The notes under the pieces: model-generated
The model's input: only the letters and a program-made list of their open reading frames with translations
Told to the model about the DNA's origin: nothing
Databases searched by the model: none
Program-made: the position numbers and the translations under genes
Assembly (NCBI GenBank): GCA_001692895.1
Contig: KV748189.1
Span: forward strand, 628,432 to 692,431
Source: Cenococcum geophilum 1.58
Taxonomy: Eukaryota; Ascomycota; Dothideomycetes; Gloniales; Gloniaceae
Reading direction: 5' to 3'
DNA length: 64,000 bases
Part shown: positions 34,780 through 47,600 of the stretch, in pieces
How the letters are laid out: each line of letters opens with the position of its first letter
How positions within the stretch are numbered: position 1 is the first letter of the stretch

Positions 34780-37700
34780 ATATACTACTAAAAGCAGCAG
34801 CTATAATAGCGTTAACAGCAGCAACTACTTTAGGATTAGGTAACGAGACTAGTATAATAGATACTAACTCTTAGCTAGTTACCATTAGATAGCTATAAGA
34901 AATAGTTAATTAATTAACAGACAATAATAGGATACTTAAAGAAAGAATTAATGGGATTAGAGCGGCTAAGGTTAAGTTACCCTTAATTAAGTAATTTTTA
35001 GGGGAGAAGTTAAAGCTTAAAGGATTCCTTATATAAATGCACTTTAAGGTTATATAGGAAGGAGTTAAACTAGGAACGCCTATGGATTAAGTTACTTATA
35101 TAGGATTGTTCTTAACAGAGAGAGCACTTAAGTGGTTTAAGCCTTACCTTACGGAGGTATAGGAGTATAGTATAACGACCACTAACTAGGAGGTGCGATA
35201 TATATTCTTAAGTTAAAACGGGTTTATAGAACGCTTAATGTAGATATTTAAAGACCTAAAGGCAACTACTATAGTGGAAAGAAAGCTTTAAAACCTAGTA
35301 TAGAGGATTTTAGTAATTAAATACATAATATAGTTTTAAACATTGGTAATATAAGTTAAATAGAATAATAAGGCGCTTATGGCACAGTATAAACAGGGAC
35401 TTAAAGTAAAAGTCTAGGATATAATTATCCTAATAGAAGATGCGGATACTTTTAGGGATTTAATTAATTAAGCAATTAAGATTAATAATAGGATCTACCA
35501 AAGAGAGTAGACTAAGAAAGGTTAGGATAGAGTTCTATAGTTATATAAGGCGTAGGGTATACATTAGTAAAATTAAAGTTAGAAACTATAGTATAGCGTA
35601 GAGCTAATAGACCTAAGTAGTACTAAAAAAAATATAATAAAATAAACAACTATAGAAACCCAGAGGATAAGAATTAAGTAATTAAAGGTCTAAGGAGCAG
35701 AGGCTAAACCAGGGATCTTAGTAGTAGAAGACGTTTAGGTAGACTCTATAATAAGAAAAATAGTTTAGGGAAGGAGCTTATATAAATTATAGAAAACAGA
35801 GTCATTATATTAAAGACTGTAAAAGTGGTTAGAGTTACTATATAGTAAAAGAAACGAGACTAATAGAAGATATATATATATAAAGGGATAATAGTATACT
35901 ATAAGGAACAAAAGAATGTTTAATTAAAAGTTTTGCGTTTTGTTATAATAACGCATACTAAATTTATAAGGATGCTAAGTATAGCGTAAGCTATTAGCTA
36001 TAAGAGCTAAAAATACTAAAGTTTAAAGGAACTAATAAACTAGTTCGCAGATTAGATATTAAGGACAATAAATTTAATAAAGGTAATAAAAGTAGCTTAC
36101 TAGGAGTATATAGACTTTAAAGATATTATATAAGAGGTAGAGGATAATTCCACTATAGAATAGGGAATATTAGTAGGGATTAAGACCCCACTAGATATAA
36201 TATCTATTGCTTTATAAGATGTAAGAAAAGTAAAATAGTAAACTACTTTAGTATTTAATAAAGGCAAAAGGCTAAAGGCTTAAGATTCTTAAGAAGAGAT
36301 GTAAGACGCTTAAGATTTCTAAGATAAGATAAGATAAGCTTAAGGACCTATAATAAACGACAACCGATAGAGTATAGTAACGGCTTAGTTCAGTAATATA
36401 TAAATAAGCTTAAGACGAAGTTTCCTAAAGGCATAAGACTCTTAAGACGAGATAAGTAAGATTTAAGACTTTTAAGACAAGATAAGAATACTAAAGAAGC
36501 CTAGTTAGACTAAGGCTAAAGCTAAACTTAAGATAGAAGCAAGCTTAGGATTAAGAATCCTATAGGACTAAGATTTCTAAACACGAATAAGGACTATTAA
36601 ATAAACTAAAATTAAGAAGTAAGAAGATTTTAAGGATTTACTTATAAGGCAAAAACTAAAAGAAAATATAGAGGAATTTAGATAGAAAATTCTCGCATAG
36701 TAAAAATAAAAGCTAGATTAACGAACTAGTATATTAGGTTATATAAGGGATAGAGCACCTATATAAAGAATTACTAATAGGCCTAGGGCAGGTATATTAA
36801 AAGCTAAGTGGCTTACTAAACTAGAAGATAAAGAGGATCTAAGAATCCCTACTAGGTTTAAGAAACGACATATAAAGGGCTATTATAATATAGTAATAAG
36901 AAGATACTTCCTTACGGACAAGCTATATATACTTTAATAGCTATACTAAAAGTGGTATAGGCAACGACATAATAATAAGTGGGAAGATTTCTATATATAG
37001 TTGGATAAAAGAGTTATCTAGGACTACCCCATTATAAAAAAGGCTATAACTTATATTAAGGGTGCCTTAATTATAATATTAAAGGATTTAGAGGAACGAT
37101 TAGAGGACTAGAGAAGTAAAAGATATATTTTAGTACCTATAAATAAAGTTATAACGTTTAGATTAATATGGTAAAGGTTTAAACTTAAGGATAAGGATAA
37201 GTTAAGAGTTAACCTAAAGTACCTAGTATACTACACGTTATTATAGATAGCGTATATAGATGATATATGCGAAATATATAAAAATCCAAAAAAGAAGAAT
37301 CGGAAGTACCCTATAAGGATATATTAGGCGCTAGATAAGCGATAATATAAAAATACTAAGTATATATATGGCTGGCATTTAGTAGAAGTTTAAAAGTTAG
37401 GAGACTTAATACTTTAACTAGGAAGATCCTCTATAGAAGAATGCCTAGATGGATAACAGCAGTAGGAACATCTAAAGAACACGTATCTATAGTATATAGA
37501 GGATAAAAAGCGAACTAGTCATTAGCTAAAGAATAAGCTAAGTACGTAAGAATTAAGCAGCTAATAGTTAGGAAAAGTAGAGGCCTATAGGACTAGAGGG
37601 AGCTAGTAGTAGAGCCTTAAACCCTTAAAGGAATTTAAGGACAATACCTAAATTTATAAGTTAATTGGTAAGATTAGTAGTTTAAAGCACTAATAGATAG

Positions 37701-40700
37701 TGGAGTAATACAAAACTATATCTTACTAATAGTAGTAAAAAGGATGGGATTACCTTATAGATAGAAGGAATAACCTTACCTATTAGTTATAATTTTAGGA
37801 GATCTAATAGCCTATAGAGGAGGTATTATTAACCTTAAAACAGGACCTATTTAGATAACTATTAAAGGGAGATAAATTAAAATGTCTTTTAATATCCTAC
37901 TATTAGGACAGAATAAGGCAGTATTAGGCATACCTTAGTTACAGGAATATAATCTAAAGATTAATTAAATTATAGGTTAGGTTAATATTAGAGATATTTA
38001 ACGCCGTAAAATATAATAAGAAACTAAGTTAGTATAGTACTAAGTTAGAGCGATATATAAAGAGACTAAGTAAGGCTTAAGTTATATACTAAAGAGATAC
38101 TATAAGTATAGTAAGAAACTATATAGCCTAGAAAGTAAAAAGCTGGTAAATTATATAGTATAGGACTATAAGATAGAGTTAGAACTAAAAATAAGTCTAA
38201 GGTTCTTTCTAATCTATAAGCTTACTTAGGAGGAGTTAAGAGCACTTAAAGAGTTTATCTAGGAGAACTTATAAAAGGGATATATTAGACCATCGCAGTT
38301 ATTAGTAGGATATTTAGTATTATTTGTACTAAAGAAAAACGGAAAACTTAGGCTATATATTAACTATAATAGTTAAATAGTATTACTTAAAAGGATAAGT
38401 ATCCTTTACCCTTAATTAGCGAGATTTAGGATTAGATAGGTAACGCGTAAATCTTTATAAAGATAGATCTAAGATAGGCGTACCATTAGATTAGAATTAA
38501 GGAAGGTAATAAATAAAAAGCAGCCTTTAGATTAAGAGAAGGACTATATAAACTATTAGTAATGCAGTTTAGGTTAACAAATATACCAGTAATATTTTAA
38601 AAAAGAATTAATAGTGTGTTAGGAGAACACCTTAATAAGTTTATTATAGTATACCTTAACGATATTATTATCTACTTAATAACTAAGGAAGAATATAGGG
38701 AATACGTTAAATAGGTCTTAAAGAGACTATAAGAGGAACAGATGCTAGTAGCAATTAAGAAATACGAGTTCTTTACTAGGAAGACCGATTTCGTTAGATT
38801 TATTATTAAACTAGGTTATATTAGTATAGACCCAAAGAAGATTAAAGCTATAGTAAATTAGCAAGAACTAGAGAATATAATATAGTTAAGGTTATTTTTA
38901 GGGTTTTGTAACTACTACAGAAGGTTTATAATATAGTGGTTAAAGAATATTAAACTATTTACTAAGCTTATAAAGAAAGAGGAACTATAGGTATGGGGAG
39001 ATAAATAAAGGAAGTTATTTAGCGAACTTAAAGAGTTGTTTACCTAGGAGCCAATCTTTAAAATCTATTAACTAGGACTAGACACGGTTATAAAAACGGA
39101 TGTATTAGACTTTATACTAGGAGTATATTTACTATAGAGGTATAAGGACGTATAGTATCTAGTAATATATTACAGTCGGAAGATAATACTACTAGAACTA
39201 AACTATAACGTCTATAATAAGGAGTTATTATATATAGTTATAGTACTTAAAGAATAGAGAGTATTCTTACAAGGCGTAGAAAAACTATTTATAGTTAAAA
39301 TAGATTATAAAAACCTAACGGGGTTTCTAATAATAAAAGAACTTAATTATAGATAGGTTAGATAGGTAGAGATACTTATAGAATACTATTTTAAGATTTA
39401 GTATACTAAAGGAACCAAGAATATAAGAGCAGACGCACTTAGTAGAAAGGCTAAACTATAGAATAATAAGAAACTATTAGGAACAATGCTACGCAGAGAT
39501 AAGGATAGATTAATTAGATATAATTACCCTAAACTAGCAGTAACTTAAGAGAATAACAAACTAGAAAGAGTCTATAAGATACTAGAGAGCTTTTAAGTAT
39601 AAAGAATTCTAAAAGCATAGATAGATATATATAAAAACTAAGAAGTAAAGTATATCCTAAAGAGTATAGTAGAGTATTTTATAGAAGATTTTTATAAGGG
39701 AATAACTTAAGGGCATAATGGAGTAATAGGCTTAGTGTTAAGACTTTAAAAAGAATATATTATTAATAGAATTTAGAGTATAGCTAGAAAAGTAATAAAA
39801 GAGTATTTAAATTGCTAAAGGAATAAACTAATAAGGCATAAGCTATATAGAGGGCTATAACCTATTAAAATACTAGAGAGACTATAGGAGGTTATATTAT
39901 AGGACTTTATTATTAAGTTACTAAAGTTAAGAAATCCTATTACCGGATAAGAGTATAATATAATCTTAGTAATAGTAGACAAGTTAACTAAATAGGGCTA
40001 CTTTATAGCATATATAAAAGAAATCTCAGCGGAGGATATTACTAGAATCTATATTAAAGAAGTATTTATAAGATTTATAGTAGTATTTTAGGAGGTATTC
40101 TTAGCGGAATAAGGAGTTAGAGCAGCAACTTCTACTATATATTATCCGCAAACGGACAAATAAATAAAAAAATTAAATTAGACGCTAGAATAATATCTAA
40201 GGCATTATATTAATTATGCATAGAATAATTAGGTGCTATTATTACTAGTTATATAGTTTGCGTATAATACAACACTATAAAAAGGGATAGGTATATTACT
40301 ATTTAAGGCAAATTACAGATATAAGCTAAGAATATTATTATTACTATAATAAGTAAAGAAAATAAGTAGCACAGCTAAAGAAAGAATAAATATATTAATA
40401 AATCTTTATACAGACTTTATAGAATTAGTAAAGGCAGTATAAAAGAAAATAAAAAGGTACTACGACGCTAAGAGATCTAAGGGACTAGATCTTAAGGAGG
40501 GGGATAAAGTATAGCTACTATATAAAAATTTTAAGAGTTAACAACTAAGTAAAAAGTTAAACTACGTTAAACTAGAACCTTTTAAAATTATTTAGAGGAT
40601 TTTACTGGTTATATTTAAGTTAAACCTACTAGCTAAAATAAAGATCTACCCTATATAGTATATTATAATGCTAAAGCTAGTATACGGGAATGTTAAGCCA

Positions 40701-40900
40701 CTAATTTATAAAGTAGATACGTATAAAGGATAAGAGGAAGATAAATAGTAAGTTTTAAAGATTATTAGTTATAAGGACATTAATAATAAAATATAGTATA
40801 AGGTTAAGTAGATAGGCTATAATAAGACTACCTAGGAACTACTATAAAATTTAAAGAATACTATAGGAAAGGTATAGGAGTATTAGAAGAAAACGGGTTA
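34780..40900 (+). pseudogene. Gypsy 2 gag-pol with chromodomain, RIP-killed
   Basis: Gag-like sequence runs from about 34780 and ends in a CCHC-type knuckle at about 35771-35825 (INYRKQSHYIKDCKSG, two Cys lost). A middle protein-rich region (36200-37700) and a protease-like block around 37660-37700 follow. RT is at about 38200-38720, with GYIRPSQLLVGYLVLFVLKK, NGKLRLYINY and VYLNDIIIY (the YLDD box now YLND). Then come GFCNYYRRFI, RNase H with LELNYNVYNKELL (about 39190) and GTKNIRADALSRKA (about 39420). Integrase is at about 39700-40300, with TSTIYYPQTDK, and a chromodomain at about 40745-40890 (YKVKWIGYNKTTWELL). Stops replace Gln/Trp codons throughout. The order RT, RNase H, integrase, chromodomain defines a chromovirus. 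Confidence 0.92.
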
Positions 40901-40959
40901 GGTAATATTAAAAAGGAGCTAAAGATAAAAGAATTAGTTAAAGGTAATAGATAAGCTAG

Positions 40960-41500
40960 ATTATCTAAGGGATCTACCACTAGCATATAAACTATTTCCG
41001 CCTCTTCTTAATTAGAATCCTTTTTAGCCTCTTTAGCCTTAAATTTAAATAGACCTTACTTTACTAAGCGAAGCTCTTTTAAGCGCACTTTTTTTATAAA
41101 CCTTTACTAGACGGCTTAGATAAGTATAAGTATCTAGTTAAGCTTTTAGAGCCTAAGACGCCTTATTAGAATAATACTGTACTTTAATAAGGGCCTCGGC
41201 TAGTTTACTCTTTAGTCTTTTAGCCGCTACTAATACGCGCAACCCTAGAGAAGATTAAATAAGGAACTAGACGGTTATAAAGAATAATAAAACGCGTATA
41301 TTTAGCGTTAGAGATAGATTAAATATTATAGGATAATCGCATATTTACTCGCGTACACTTAGTATAGAAAGAAGGTTAGTAACTAGATAGAGACGTAATT
41401 GCAATATATACTAACTTCTTCTCCGTATAATAAGAATAGGATAGTATAACTTTACTAAGTAATAGAATAAACGTTACTAGCTAGTTATAATGATTAGACG
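40960..41500 (-). pseudogene. Possible antisense accessory frame between pol and 3' LTR of gypsy 2
   Basis: On the minus strand a frame from about 41500 to 40960 has few interruptions apart from TAA/TAG, and includes LRVLVAAKRLKSKLAEALI, KVQYYSNKAS and LDTYTYLSRLVKVYKKSALK. The sequence is rich in Lys, Ala and Leu and could form a coiled coil. I do not recognise a family. The plus strand is much more broken here. It could be a non-coding 3' region that reads by chance. Confidence 0.35.
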
Positions 41501-41630
41501 CAAAGGATCTAATAGAAGGTATTAGAAATAATAAAGATTATTAAATTAAAGATAGAAATGCTATACCTCTAATAGACGACTTAGAGATAGAAGATATCTT
41601 TAAGGATAAAGATAAAGAGGAGGGGGATAG

Positions 41631-42050
41631 TATTACGGACCTTATATCGGCAGTAGTACGACTACTAAGAATAGATATAAACAGGTTGGTTAAGATAGTA
41701 TAGGAGGCGCTGGAACTAATTAAGCTATAGGATAAGAGGTAGCCGAGTTACGTAGCTAGTTACGTTATAAGTTTAAAATATAAAAACGTGAGAACGTGGG
41801 AACGCGATATACTGACGTACTAATATACTAACGTACTAAACCCTTTACTATAGGGGGGAGTTATATATTTAAGGACACATGGTCTCTACAGATAGTTTCT
41901 CTTCTTTATAATGAATCTTAGAATATAATTAGAGTTAATCTATTGGGTAATCACTCCGCCAGTTATTACTACGTTATTGACTTCCTATTTACCTATATAC
42001 CCGGCCTATTGATAAGTCCACTATAGTTCCTGCTATAAGGCTTCGTTATA
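41631..42050 (+). repeat. 3' LTR of gypsy element 2
   Basis: 420 bp, starts tattacggaccttatatcgg (G-to-A change in the first TG) and ends cttcgttata. The partner is 34321-34740. Confidence 0.92.
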
Positions 42051-42055
42051 TATAT

Positions 42056-45000
42056 CTAATTATAAACTAGCTCCTTATAGTGCTTATAGGATAAAATTAA
42101 CGTGTTTCCGGTATTTAGTTGGGTTATTACTATATATTAGGATATTGTTAATATAAGTAGTACAGAAGATATCCAGGTAAGGACGTAGGGTATTATTTAT
42201 ATAATATTAAAACAAGCTCGGAGCGTTTGCGAGGCTAAAGGGTATTATTAAGTACTTAAATAATCTATATTGGGTACAAAATGTAGTAAGCTATTTGTCT
42301 CCTTTTATAATACAGAGGCTGTTAAATATAGAGATAATATTAAGCTTTATATAGAAGTAAGCCTTAGTTAGTTAGTTTAGTGTCTCCTATATTAGTGGGA
42401 TTAGATATTAGTTTTTAACGGTAATAGTATTAAAAGCTTAATAGTCTATATAGAAGCGTAGTCCACTACCTAGTTTCTTAATAAAGATTATTAGTATAAC
42501 TATAGGTAAAGAGCTTACTCTAATAAATCCTTTACTTAGGTTCTTGTCTAGATACTTTTATAGCACTTAGAGTTTATTTTAGAATATCCTATATAGGGGT
42601 CTAAATCCAGGCTGCTTTCCTTCTTTAAGTACAATCTTATAGTCGTATAATCGGTATTTCAGTAGCTTATTGGCTTCCTTTTATAAAAATACTTCTAGGC
42701 GGTTATAGTACTCTACTAATACCTTCGTAGCAGGGTTAGTGTACTTCTTCAGTGCTAAGGCCTTCTTAATATTAGCTATAGTAACAGCAAAAATTATATA
42801 TTTAGGTTTCTTAGCAAGTCGCGCTAGTAGGGTAGCTCTAATTATATAGATATTTAGGGCGTTAAGCAGGCTCTAGTCGTCTATAGTTTCATATATAGTT
42901 CTTTATTTAATTTTAGGTTTGGTATTAGGTATAGAGTTAGTATTAGATTTAGATTCGGGTTCTTTAAGTATTCTTTTTATTATAGAGTACCAGTTTTTCT
43001 AGTAGTTTTATATACTAAGCTTAAGCTTCTACTTAGTTTAGGGCGGTGTAGTACTTAGGGTCTGTTTATAGGGTTTAGTAGAATTTTTAGATCTTTAATA
43101 GATATTAGTAGAAATCTTACGTTAGTAGAATTTAGTAGAATTCCTAGGTTAGTAAAATCTGGTAAATTCCTTAGGCATAGGGTAGATATTAGTGGAAATC
43201 TTAGGCTAATAGATTTTAGTAGATTTTCTAAATTTTAGTTTAGGGTTAGGATGGTGCGTTATAAGGCACTTCTGCTTATAACAGGAGGCGGTAAATAAAA
43301 GCTTAAGGTTGTCCTAATTAATGGTTACCTTATATAGCCTTATCTAGGGTTGTTTAAGAATTACTAGGTAACCTAAGGTGGTAACTGTTATAGCACTAAC
43401 GCGCGTAACCTGGATAGGGCCTAGTTAGGGGGGTTCGCTTACGCCTTAGCTCCATGTATATAGACGTATCCTTTTTACAACCTTTTTTTGCTCCTTATCT
43501 TAATATCCGGGTCTATAGACTACCAATTATACAGGCTTGCATACGTTCTACGGCGCTCGTGCCTTAATTGACTAAGTCGCTATAATAGTAACAAAGAGCT
43601 TAATTAGTTCTTTATAGTTTAGGGATTAGAGTCTTAGGTATACTACATAGGTAATTTAGCCTAAGACCGTGCNTTTACTATTAAATCTAAATATATTAAT
43701 ATGCCAGTCGAGGGGGGTTAAGGTAAAACTATTATCTTACGCGAAGATTTTATTAATAAATCCTATGCTACTAGCTCCTATATTAATTAGGACTTAAGTA
43801 TTAGCCTATTAATTATTCTACTAAATACAATAGTTAACAGTTATACTACGATCCTAAGAGTTAGAGTTTGTAATATTTAAAGCATTTAATAAGATCCTAA
43901 GGTAGAGCCGTTCTAAAGAGCGACTTAACTCTAAAATATGCCTTTTAGTAGTAAGCGAGAAGGGGTTCCTATAGAATATTAGTTATAGCTTTACCCTTAT
44001 AAGTGGTGCTTATTAGATATAGGGCTAAAACTAAGTAAAAATTAAGGGTGGTAACTAAAAGATTAATACGGTAAATGGTTGCTAGTATTAGCTGTTTATA
44101 AATTGTATTTAGGTATAGGGACGGAGCAGTAGTTAAAGAGGTAGGAGTTACTTCTATATTTAAAGCAGAGGCCTAGCTTAATACGTTATTCTTATTTAGA
44201 GGACCCTAGTAGGGCGTATTTTAGGGTTCTAGTGTTAATATCTATGGCGTTAGGGTGCTTAAACTAAGATAACTTGGTAGACATTTATAGGGCTATTATA
44301 TTATATTAAGGAGCGTGTTTTAGTATTAGGCGTAGTATATTATTATATTATTTGTTAATAACGTTTATATAGGCATTAAGGGCTCCTAGTAGGTCTACGC
44401 CTATTAAAGAGGTTTTTAGTTTAAGGCTTAGGGATTTAATAAGGCTGTTAACTAATATAAAGTCGTTCTAGCTAGTTTCCTTTACGTAACGGTTGAACCT
44501 GGAAAAGTATACTAGGAAACTTTTCGTTCCTTAAGCTATATAGTTTATTTTCCTCTAAGTAGTAGCTTAGCGGTTTAGGTTACCGTATATAGCTTTAAGA
44601 AGTATAACTAGGCTTTATACTAAGTTTAGCTAAAGAGGTTTAATAAGATTAGCTGCCTCTTCTCCTAGTTAACTTAGGGCGTAATAGAGTCGGTTAGCGT
44701 TACTAGTTAGCTTATTTTTAAGCTAGCTTAGAAATAATTAGAGCTTTTATTATTTACTAGTAAATACTAAAGGATTTAGTAATTATTTAAATTATTATAG
44801 TATAGTAGTTGGCTTAGGGTAAGAGACTATTATAGGTTTAGGGCTTGCGTTCCGCGTATTTATCTCTAGAGATAGCGTTTAGTTTTAAGGTCCTAGCGTA
44901 GGTATCTTAAGGGTATAAATTTCTTCTTAGAGGTTCTTAATTAATTACTAGTGTCGTGGTTCTTATTTAGCTTATTATTAATTTAAAATAGCTTAGTTCT

Positions 45001-45130
45001 ATATAAGGGCGTCTATAAAAGACTTCTATATCCCTACTAATTATTCTTAGAGTACGGATATAATATCGGCGGCTATTATAGGAGTTTTGGGTTCGTTCTG
45101 CATGTTAATAATAGTATAGGTAGTTAACGC
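42056..45130 (-). pseudogene. Gypsy 1 gag, protease and reverse transcriptase segment
   Basis: Reading leftward from the 5' LTR, an ATG near 45100 starts MQNEPKTPIIAADII, a gag-like protein extending to about 43500. RT appears at about 42690-42056, with KEGKQPGFRPLYRIF, SKGFIRVSSLPIVILIIFIK, KKLGSGLRFYIDY and AFNTITVKN; these are the usual gypsy RT blocks 1-3 with RIP-type substitutions. The sequence then runs into gypsy 2. One undetermined base (n) is at 43673. Confidence 0.8.
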
Positions 45131-45137
45131 AACGTAA

Positions 45138-45517
45138 TATTATAGAGTAAGTATAAGCGGCGATAATATATAGTAAGGTAGGTATTATTAAGCTATATAT
45201 ATAAACTGTATAAGGAGGTTAAGACGTTATATAAGGAAAGAAGGTAGGAAAATAGGAAGAAAGGGTATATATTATGGACTTAGTTGCTTAGTTAATATAT
45301 ACACGAAGTAGAATAGGATTTAAGTAGTAGTCCTAGCAGAACTTAGCAGGATTTAGTAAAACTTAGTAGAACTTAGTGGAATATAGTAGAATGCGGTAGG
45401 TTGCCGTTAGATTGCCGTAGATTGCTATTAAATTACCGTCTTATAGTCGGTCTCTAGTTACTAAGTTAGTAAAAACAGGTAGACGTATATAAGGTATTAT
45501 GGGGATATCCTATAACA
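45138..45517 (-). repeat. 5' LTR of gypsy element 1
   Basis: 380 bp, plus-strand limits tattatagagtaagtataag and gatatcctataaca. It pairs with 29598-29977; differences are largely transitions. Confidence 0.9.
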
Positions 45518-45757
45518 GTAGTCTAATATATCTTTAAGAAGTTATAGATTACGATTAAGTATACGTATAAAGTTTAAGAGGTAGAGTAATATACTTTAGT
45601 AGTATAGATATATATAAGTAATCCTACTAGATTTAAATAAGGATATAAAGCTATTACTAATAAATTTTTACTTTCTAGGCAAGAATATCTAAAGGTTAAT
45701 ATCTTATAACTTATATATATATAGCTATTAAATAGGAGAAATAGGTAATAGCTTATA

Positions 45758-46020
45758 TATAAGGGTACTTTTAGTCCCTTACTTGGCTATATCCTGGGAG
45801 CTCTTAGGGGCTGCCAAGGCTAGCCTTCGGCTAGGCCTTGGCCGCCCCTTATAAGCTCCTCGGGCTTACAGCCTCCTTTCTCCCCTATCGGTTTATCTCT
45901 CTCTCTTAGTATAAGGCTATTGCCTACTCTTTACCATATCGTCCTCTTCCATCGACTCTCCTTGTAACTTATGCTCGGCTTACCTACTCCCTACCGTACA
46001 CCCTGGCAATATGCCTTATA
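45758..46020 (-). mobile_element. 263-bp insertion, probable solo LTR
   Basis: Inserted in the NB-ARC region of the right NLR copy and absent from the left copy (empty site agcttataatact near 19490, reversed). It is flanked by ttata at 45753-45757 and 46021-46025. The ends tataagg/ccttata would fit TG...CA ends after RIP. It contains a strong hairpin ccaaggctagccttcggc/taggccttgg near 45820-45850 and is GC-richer than its surroundings. A partial copy lies at 21689-21909. Confidence 0.65.
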
Positions 46021-46999
46021 TTATAATACTTAATAATGCTAATAATAATTTTTTTCTCTTACTAATAAAGATAATATAAGTATTATATAGAAGAGCGATA
46101 TTATAAGCTACGCGAGGCCGCTTAGAGCCTTTTTCCCTTAAATACTAAATAGAATCATTTTTATTACCTTAAGGAATAAAAATACGGTATTTAGTTTCGT
46201 GGGGATATATAATAAAATAATCTAGATGGAGCTAATGGATAAAAAGAAAGCGCTAGCGCTGCTTAATACTAAGGTGCTATTTAGCAAGTCTAATAAAGCT
46301 AATATAAAAGCGCTTATCTAGGCTCTAGAATATATATATCTTATAATTACTTATACTACGGCGTATATTAAGATAAAAGTACCCCTAATAACTATATTGG
46401 GCTACCTTAAGCTATTCCGTAAAAGTAAGGTAAATTGGGTATATTTCTTAGGTAAAAAGAGTATAAAAGACCTTTATCGAGACTATAGTATATAGTATAT
46501 AGTTATCGCAATATAGTAGATTTTATTTATCTAGATCTAGTAAATAAAGTAGTTAGCTATAGACTTGCTTGTATTAATAAGCATGTTTAATAAATAGGGT
46601 ATTCTAGTATTCTTGCTATAAAATAGTACTAATTAGCTAGACTTTAATAACGCTTCAGTACTATCACTAAGCTTCTCTTTTATTTAAGTAGAGATCGGAG
46701 AGTAGTTATTTAAGATATACCGTCTAGTATAGCTATTAATAAAAAGGTAGCTTAAGGTAGATAAGTAGCTAAAAAAAATAGATAAAGAAGTTAATAGGAG
46801 TTTTAACTATAGTATTTCCTAATAAAAACTATAAAATATAGGTAGATTGCTAAGTACTCCTCCCCTATATAAGAGAAGCTATTAGCTATAAAATATAAGA
46901 TAAAGAGGACATACTAAATTAAGTAAAAATTATTTTTAGTATAGGCTAGTACCTATACCTTAAAGGCGAGTATAAATCTATAAAGAAAGTTATTTAAAT

Positions 47000-47600
47000 A
47001 TTAGTAAAAGTAAGAGAGAAGGTACTAGGCCTAGAGTATATTAATATACTTACTAGTATTAATAATTTTAGGTTAGTATTATTAAGCTAAGGTAAGTATA
47101 AAGAGGCTAAAGTAATATACTAGTAGGAAGGGAATCCAGTATATTTAATCCCTAACTATAATACTAGCGCGTCTATAGGCTTGCTACGGCAGCAGTGGTT
47201 CCTAAGGAGGTTAAAAAGTAAGGTAGTAGAGCACCATAGGCGACTTGTAGGCGCCTCGCAGGCGTTAAGTAAGCGAGTCCTAAAAGGCGGGGATATAGGT
47301 CACAGGGTTTTCTTAAGTAGAGTTTTCTCCCTATGTATAAATAAGGAGTAGTCCGCGTGGGCCTAATAGGGATCTAAATCGGACGTTAAGCAATAAATAA
47401 TATTATAATATATATATACTAATAAGCGCTAAAAGGATATAAGAAGGTATTAGGGCTAGAGCACCCTTTTATACTTACTAGCGTTAATAACCTTAGGTTA
47501 GTATTATTAGGCTAGGGTAAGTATAAAGAGGCTAAAGTAATATACTAGCGGGATTTAAAAGGTTTTAAAAAGGTACTAGGGCTAGATTAATTTTAGTATA
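47000..47600 (+). repeat. TPR repeat region of the right NLR copy, split by an insertion
   Basis: The aaggtactagg-type unit landmark is seen near 47025, 47451 and 47570, i.e. three times against four in the left copy. The plus-strand frame reads GKYKEAKVI and KVLGLE-type TPR motifs. About 290 bp at 47124-47417 interrupt a unit. Confidence 0.75.
47124..47417. mobile_element. About 290-bp insertion in a TPR unit, possible solo LTR
   Basis: The left arm gives the empty site as tatactagcgggcgctaaaa. Here the site is split, with tactag on the left and tactaa on the right as a likely 5- to 6-bp duplication. The insert has near-normal composition in its middle (aggcgacttgtaggcgcctc region). It encodes nothing recognisable. 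Exact borders are uncertain by a few bases. Confidence 0.55.

Larger units (their letters stand above)
34321..42050 (+). mobile_element. Ty3/gypsy chromovirus 2, complete, RIP-decayed
   Basis: The 7730-bp element has 420-bp LTRs (34321-34740 and 41631-42050) and tatat duplications at 34316-34320 and 42051-42055. It encodes gag with a zinc knuckle, RT, RNase H, integrase and chromodomain on the plus strand. It is longer than gypsy 1 because of about 700 bp between pol and the 3' LTR (40900-41630), which may hold an antisense frame. It landed in the RT/RNase H junction of gypsy 1 and is therefore younger. Confidence 0.94.
29598..45517 (-). mobile_element. Ty3/gypsy chromovirus 1, RIP-decayed, host to two further elements
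   Basis: Two 380-bp LTRs (29598-29977 and 45138-45517) and a gtagt duplication bound a minus-strand element. Without the Fot1 insertion (31457-33459) and gypsy 2 (34321-42050) it is about 6.2 kb. Gag/protease lies at about 43000-45130, RT/RNase H at about 42960-42056 and 34316-33462, and integrase plus chromodomain at about 31454-30000. It interrupts the NB-ARC region of the right NLR copy just after the P-loop. Confidence 0.93.
29593..45522. repeat. 5-bp target-site duplications flanking gypsy element 1
   Basis: gtagt at 29593-29597 and 45518-45522. The left arm shows the empty site as atagtagtctaatatat in reverse complement near 19725. Confidence 0.85.
21925..47600 (+). pseudogene. NB-ARC/TPR (NLR-type STAND) gene, right copy, RIP-killed and fragmented
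   Basis: The gene is split into 21925-22319, 28338-29597 and 45523 to about 47600 by copia 2 and gypsy 1. The N-terminal part is unassigned. Just before the P-loop, DNLFIS and IIIEISKKYK match the linker that precedes NB-ARC in this family. The P-loop lies at about 29541-29575, reading ALIKLKRIG where the family has ALVGLGGVG, followed by a stop in place of Lys. After gypsy 1 come DNISII, RPLRAFFP, LINRIIFIT-type blocks, KKALALLNTKVLFSKS and ALEYIYLIIT (about 46310-46350). Then IDLLVLISMFNKQGI and HRLVQL-like winged-helix sequence follow, and finally 42-residue TPRs at about 47000-47590. It is the inverted partner of the left copy. One small insertion splits the NB-ARC region and another the TPRs. 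Confidence 0.82.

Noticed and set aside
43673-43673. Undetermined base as a possible assembly gap
   Set aside because: A single n within continuous gypsy 1 sequence; reading context on both sides is consistent, so no gap is inferred.
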